Part shown: positions 60,632-64,000 of the stretch, one piece after another | Layout: each line of letters opens with the position of its first letter | Numbering within the stretch: position 1 is the stretch's first letter | Source: an uncultured Blautia sp. | Lineage (GTDB): Bacteria; Bacillota; Clostridia; Lachnospirales; Lachnospiraceae | Direction of reading: 5' to 3' | Length of the DNA stretch: 64,000 bases | NCBI GenBank assembly: GCA_934364795.1 | Contig: CAKRMK010000011.1 | Span: 1 to 64,000 of the forward strand | The notes under the pieces: generated by a model | The model's input: the letters and a program-made list of their open reading frames with translations, nothing else | What the model was told of the DNA's origin: nothing | The model's database searches: none | Position numbers and translations under genes: made by a program

Positions 60632-63340
60632 ATGGAGAACCGGAATCACCAGATCATGGAAATGATGACCAATCCACCTGATAGCACAAGAGTTTGTACA
60701 AGATGGTGGTGGTTTGGCTGTGCAGTTACCCGTGAGGAAATTACAAGAGAACTGGATTTTATGAAAGAAGCAGGAATTGGCGGCGTGGAGCTGCAGATCC
60801 TGTACCCTGTAGAGCCGGATGATCCGGAAAAAAATGTAAAGAACCATTTTTATTTGTCTCCGGAATATTTTGATTATATTGCTTTTGCAGCAGAAGAAGC
60901 GCACAAAAGAAATATGACATTTGATATGACACTTGGTTCTTCCTGGCCTTTTGGCGGTCCTTTTGTCCCGGAAGAATTAAGTGCCCCAAATATAATTCCG
61001 TACACCATTGATGTGGAAGGCCCCTGTGAGTTTTCTTATGATTTTACTACAAGACTTTATGGAAAATGTGTGGGCTGTGTCATCGGAAAAATGGAACATT
61101 CCAAAATGGTGCCGGAAACCATACAGGACATTACAGATCTGGTAAAAGATAAATATCTGTTTAACTGGGAATGGGGAAAGGAACTGGAGAAAATAAAGGT
61201 TCCAGAAGGCAGTTATAAAATTGTTATTTTTATATCAAATGACAAAAGACAGACTGTATTGAAGCCTCTTCCTGGGGGAGACGGACTGATCATCGACCAT
61301 GACAGAAAAGATGCACTTCGGTTTTTCCTGGAGCAGGGCGGTGATCCTATTGAGAAAAATGCAGGCAAATGGATCCGGTCTTATTTCTGTGATTCCATTG
61401 AAGTATTTGGACAAAACTGGACAGATATCATTTATGAGGAATTCAGAAAAAGAAGAGGATATGAACTTCGTCCTTACATTTATGCATTGTGGGGCGAAAT
61501 TGAGGGAATGACAGATCTTGTCCGCTATGATTTCAACAAAACTCTGGGCGAGCTGACCGTGGAAAACTTTTTCCAGGAGCTTACAAAGTGGTGCCATGAA
61601 AATGGCAAAACTTCCAGGATCCAGGCTCACGGAACCTGGGGAGATATTCTGAAAGCCTATGGCGCGGCAGATGTGCCGGAAGGTGAAACCTTTTCTGCTT
61701 TTGACAGATACGAGGTAAACACCATCCACCGCAGGCTGGCATCTTCTTCAGGACATATTTACGGGAAAAAGATTATTTCAAATGAGTCCTTTACCTGGCT
61801 TCGTTTCCCCAGATATATTGTAACACTGGAAATCATGAAGGCAGCAGTAGACAGCATTTTCCTGGATGGCATGAATCAGATCATCAATCATGGTTATGCT
61901 TATTCGCCGGAAAATGCAGGTCATCCGGGATGGAGCTTTTATGCATCCAGTCAGATCAATCATGAAAATACCTGGTGGAAACATTATCCCCATATGAGTG
62001 ATTACATTCATCGTGTATGTACCTTTTTACAGAAAGGCAAAACAAAGGTTCCTCTTGCAATTTATTTACCACAACCTGATATCTGGGCAGAAAATCCAAT
62101 GTCCGATATTCATATCGGCATGAAGCTGGAGGAACGTCTCACCACTGCTATGGTGGATGGAATCCAGAAAGCAGGATTCTGGTTTGATTATGTGAATGAT
62201 GAGGCATTGGAAGATCTGGAGAGCCGCGGTTATCAGGCATTATTGCTTTTGGAAACGGACCGGCTCCCGGCAGAAAGTGCAAAAGATATTGAAAAATTTG
62301 CACAGTCTGGAAGGAAAGTAATCTGCAAGGGACATACACCTCTTAAAAGCTGCGGATTGCTGAAGTTTGAGGAAAACAGCCAATACGTAAAAGAAGTTTT
62401 TAACCGGATGCTGGAAAAACAGGAGTGTATCTGTACAGCGGACAGTCTGGAAGCTGTAGTTGCCGCACTTAATTCCTGTGTGGAAAAAGATGTGGTGCTA
62501 AAGGTGCATAAGGGGAAAATTGGTTATGTGCATCAGCAGGATGTGGATACTGATATTTATTTCCTTTCCAATATCAGCCGGGAATGGTGCAAAGAAGAAG
62601 TTACTTTCTGTGGACAGACTGAAAATGTGATGGTGCTGGATCTTATGAATGGAAAGACCAGAGCAGTCAGCGAGGTAAGAAAAGAGGAAAAGGGAACCAC
62701 AATTTCTCTTACTTTCAAGCCTTTTGAGTCTCTGGTATTTGTGTTTGGAAAAAATATTCAGGATGAAGTAACAGTAAATCCGGCAAAGGATGCCCTCCAG
62801 GAGAATTTCACCGGAGAGCTGGATATTTCCGAAAACTGGACTTTAAATGTGGAGGCACTTCATTTCCACAGAGAATATGAAAAACTGGAAAGCTGGGAAA
62901 AGAATGAAGCTTTGAAATATTATTCCGGCGGGGGAGAATACGAGAAGAAATTTGTTCTTTCACAGGAAGAACTGGATGAGATGGATGGGAAAAAGGTATT
63001 TCTTGGTCTGGAGCATCTGGGGGAAACGGCAGCAGTCAATGTAAATGGCGTGGCAGCAGGTGTGATCCTGATGCATCCTCATATGCTTGAAATTACCGGT
63101 CTATTGAAAGCCGGAGAGAATATACTGAAGATTACAGCTGAAAATCTTCTCATCAATCAGGCAATTGATCCCCAGCATCAGCCGGAAACAATAAAAGAAA
63201 CAATTATTCCACAGTGGCCTTATAATACAGGGCATTTGAACCAGGGAAGGGCAGAACGTGTTCTGAACTGGAGGGAACGCCAGATGGTGAAAGAGCCGGT
63301 CGCTTCCGGAATCTGGGGGAAAGTTGTGGTGAGGTATTAG
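60632..63340 (+). CDS. GH106-like glycoside hydrolase, cytoplasmic
   Basis: 902 residues, no signal peptide. It shares with the secreted protein at 25733 the TRWWWFG / RWWLP start, the phrase GVELQIL / GVELCM, the FDMTLGSSWPFGG block, a barrel with RKRRGYELRPYIYALWG (compare KKRKGYDILPYMYLIKG) and a C-terminal galactose-binding-like part (VFLGLEHLGETAAVNVNGVA). The family fits GH106-type alpha-L-rhamnosidase-like enzymes, but sugar specificity is unknown. It is 21 nt after the fucosidase, cotranscribed, and a strong terminator lies at 63651. Confidence 0.85.
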   Translation: MENRNHQIMEMMTNPPDSTRVCTRWWWFGCAVTREEITRELDFMKEAGIGGVELQILYPVEPDDPEKNVKNHFYLSPEYFDYIAFAAEEAHKRNMTFDMTLGSSWPFGGPFVPEELSAPNIIPYTIDVEGPCEFSYDFTTRLYGKCVGCVIGKMEHSKMVPETIQDITDLVKDKYLFNWEWGKELEKIKVPEGSYKIVIFISNDKRQTVLKPLPGGDGLIIDHDRKDALRFFLEQGGDPIEKNAGKWIRSYFCDSIEVFGQNWTDIIYEEFRKRRGYELRPYIYALWGEIEGMTDLVRYDFNKTLGELTVENFFQELTKWCHENGKTSRIQAHGTWGDILKAYGAADVPEGETFSAFDRYEVNTIHRRLASSSGHIYGKKIISNESFTWLRFPRYIVTLEIMKAAVDSIFLDGMNQIINHGYAYSPENAGHPGWSFYASSQINHENTWWKHYPHMSDYIHRVCTFLQKGKTKVPLAIYLPQPDIWAENPMSDIHIGMKLEERLTTAMVDGIQKAGFWFDYVNDEALEDLESRGYQALLLLETDRLPAESAKDIEKFAQSGRKVICKGHTPLKSCGLLKFEENSQYVKEVFNRMLEKQECICTADSLEAVVAALNSCVEKDVVLKVHKGKIGYVHQQDVDTDIYFLSNISREWCKEEVTFCGQTENVMVLDLMNGKTRAVSEVRKEEKGTTISLTFKPFESLVFVFGKNIQDEVTVNPAKDALQENFTGELDISENWTLNVEALHFHREYEKLESWEKNEALKYYSGGGEYEKKFVLSQEELDEMDGKKVFLGLEHLGETAAVNVNGVAAGVILMHPHMLEITGLLKAGENILKITAENLLINQAIDPQHQPETIKETIIPQWPYNTGHLNQGRAERVLNWRERQMVKEPVASGIWGKVVVRY

Positions 63341-63370
63341 AATCTGTTTTGCACATGGTTTGGTATTAAA

Positions 63371-63697
63371 TCGGACGCAGAAAACAACGATGGCATATTG
63401 ACAAAAGAAGTGCTGGCAGAGTGGAAAAGGCAGCAGGTCATGCAGGGAGTAGCGCCGGGAACTGTGACGAACCGGGTGGTGAAAATCAACCATTTTCTCC
63501 GGTATATGGGATTGGGAGAGCTGTGTTTTCAAAATGGCGGCAGACAAAATCTTACAGGAATGAGATTTGGGAATCTGATTGCAGTAGAACCATTGAAAGA
63601 AAGAACTTCTGACAGGAGTGTTTATTGGAAATCCATATGGACAAGAGAGCAAAGTCCCGAGTACCGCAAATACTGGGGACTTTTTCCTGTATTTTGA
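63371..63697 (+). pseudogene. Tyrosine-recombinase remnant joined to a DNA-binding-like segment
   Basis: A plus-strand open frame with no start and no catalytic domain. EVLAEWKRQQVMQGVAPGTVTNRVVKINHFLRYMG resembles the SAM-like core-binding domain of integrases. NGGRQNLTGMRFGNLIAVEP, then KERTSDRSVYWK, resembles the zinc-ribbon/HNH-associated proteins of Clostridia that begin NLTGMRFG. The end is truncated into the terminator of the glycosidase operon. Probably a decayed fragment left by an integration or deletion event. Confidence 0.5.
63651..63687 (+). terminator. Terminator of the importer-glycosidase operon
   Basis: AAAGTCCCGAGTA / TACTGGGGACTTT (12 of 13 pairs) with a 7-nt loop, followed by TTTTTCCTGT. 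Confidence 0.9.
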
Positions 63698-63723
63698 AAA
63701 AAATGGTTCTACAACACTTTTTA

Positions 63724-63746
63724 TTGAATTTATTCTGTGTTACAAT
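63724..63746 (+). promoter_or_regulatory. Candidate promoter of the S1-domain gene
   Basis: An extended -10, TGTTACAAT, with TACAAT at 63741-63746 and only a T-rich -35 region. About 77 bp upstream of the start codon. Confidence 0.4.
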
Positions 63747-63822
63747 GTAGCAAATTTAATGTCTAAGGATTATAATTTGATTACATGAAAATAAAAAAAT
63801 TGAGTATTAAGGAGTGAACATT

Positions 63823-64000
63823 ATGTCAGAAAGTATGAAAGATTACGAAGCTGAACTGGAAGCTTCTTTTAAGAAAATTGAAGAAGGTGATATTCTCACC
63901 GGAACAGTTGTAAGTGTAGATGATAAAGAGATTATTGTAGATTTGAAATATTATGCAGAGGGAATCATCCCGGTTGAGGATTACAGCAGAGAACCTGGTT
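63823..64000 (+). CDS. S1-domain protein, probably 30S ribosomal protein S1, N-terminal part
   Basis: 59 codons are in the window and the frame continues beyond it. The start is the ATG at 63823, with AAGGAG 8 nt upstream. After SESMKDYEAELEASFKKIEEGDILTG the first S1 fold begins: GTVVSVDDKEIIVDLKYYAEGIIPVEDY. This matches the start of ribosomal S1-type proteins of Firmicutes, but the S1 repeat number, and thus the exact protein, cannot be determined. Confidence 0.8.
   Translation, partial: MSESMKDYEAELEASFKKIEEGDILTGTVVSVDDKEIIVDLKYYAEGIIPVEDYSREPG

Overview
The window looks like the chromosomal replication-origin region of a low-GC Gram-positive bacterium of the class Clostridia, most likely a gut Lachnospiraceae. 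The reasons are gene order (serS, DUF4446, parB, parA ... rsmG, mnmG, mnmE, jag, yidC, yidD, rnpA, rpmH | oriC | dnaA, dnaN, S4 protein, recF), Gram-positive-type 16-bp parS sites, YesMN-type two-component genes and two GH106-like glycosidases. I cannot fix the genus. Genes left of the origin run almost all on the minus strand and genes right of it almost all on the plus strand, so transcription is mostly codirectional with replication.

Left arm. 1-3.7 kb: serS (partial), a DUF4446 protein, parB and parA. 3.7-20 kb: an accessory region rich in repeats. It holds an alpha/beta hydrolase, a frameshifted hydrolase remnant, a sulfite-reductase-like protein with a nitroreductase, a frameshifted methyltransferase, ogt, a radical-SAM/SPASM RiPP cassette with a seven-repeat ACGX precursor and a nitroreductase, an HxlR regulator, a methyltransferase, a MATE exporter, a PhzF enzyme and a secreted protein. 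Four perfect parS sites lie between 3.9 and 20.5 kb, three of them inside genes. About ten copies or remnants of a ~160-bp palindromic element (family A here) fill the gaps, with three further dispersed repeat families (B, C, D) and several minisatellites. 19.9-25.5 kb: a four-gene Gld-like ABC system. 25.7-33.2 kb: a secreted GH106-like glycosidase next to a YesMN-type two-component system that has its own membrane-anchored solute-binding protein. 33.4-41.3 kb: the conserved rsmG-mnmG-mnmE-jag-yidC-yidD-rnpA-rpmH block.

Origin. DnaA boxes are clustered both in the rpmH-dnaA gap and in the dnaA-dnaN gap, giving a bipartite oriC. The parS sites, ParA and ParB supply segregation.

Right arm. 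dnaN, an S4 protein and recF are followed not by gyrBA but by a large TPR/AAA-like protein and rsmA. Next come a small secreted protein and an M20 dipeptidase divergent from a FadR-type regulator. A peptide-type ABC importer operon follows, with a candidate TGGT-N3-ACCA operator at its start, and then a GH29 fucosidase and a GH106-like glycosidase. This suggests uptake and cytoplasmic breakdown of peptides or glycoconjugates. An integrase remnant and the start of an S1-domain protein close the window.

The most interesting items are the ACGX RiPP cassette (with a Cys-rich minisatellite ORF ending inside the precursor's ribosome-binding site), the family A palindromes with compensatory arm changes, the parS sites that all read VSRET inside genes, and the candidate FadR-type operator.
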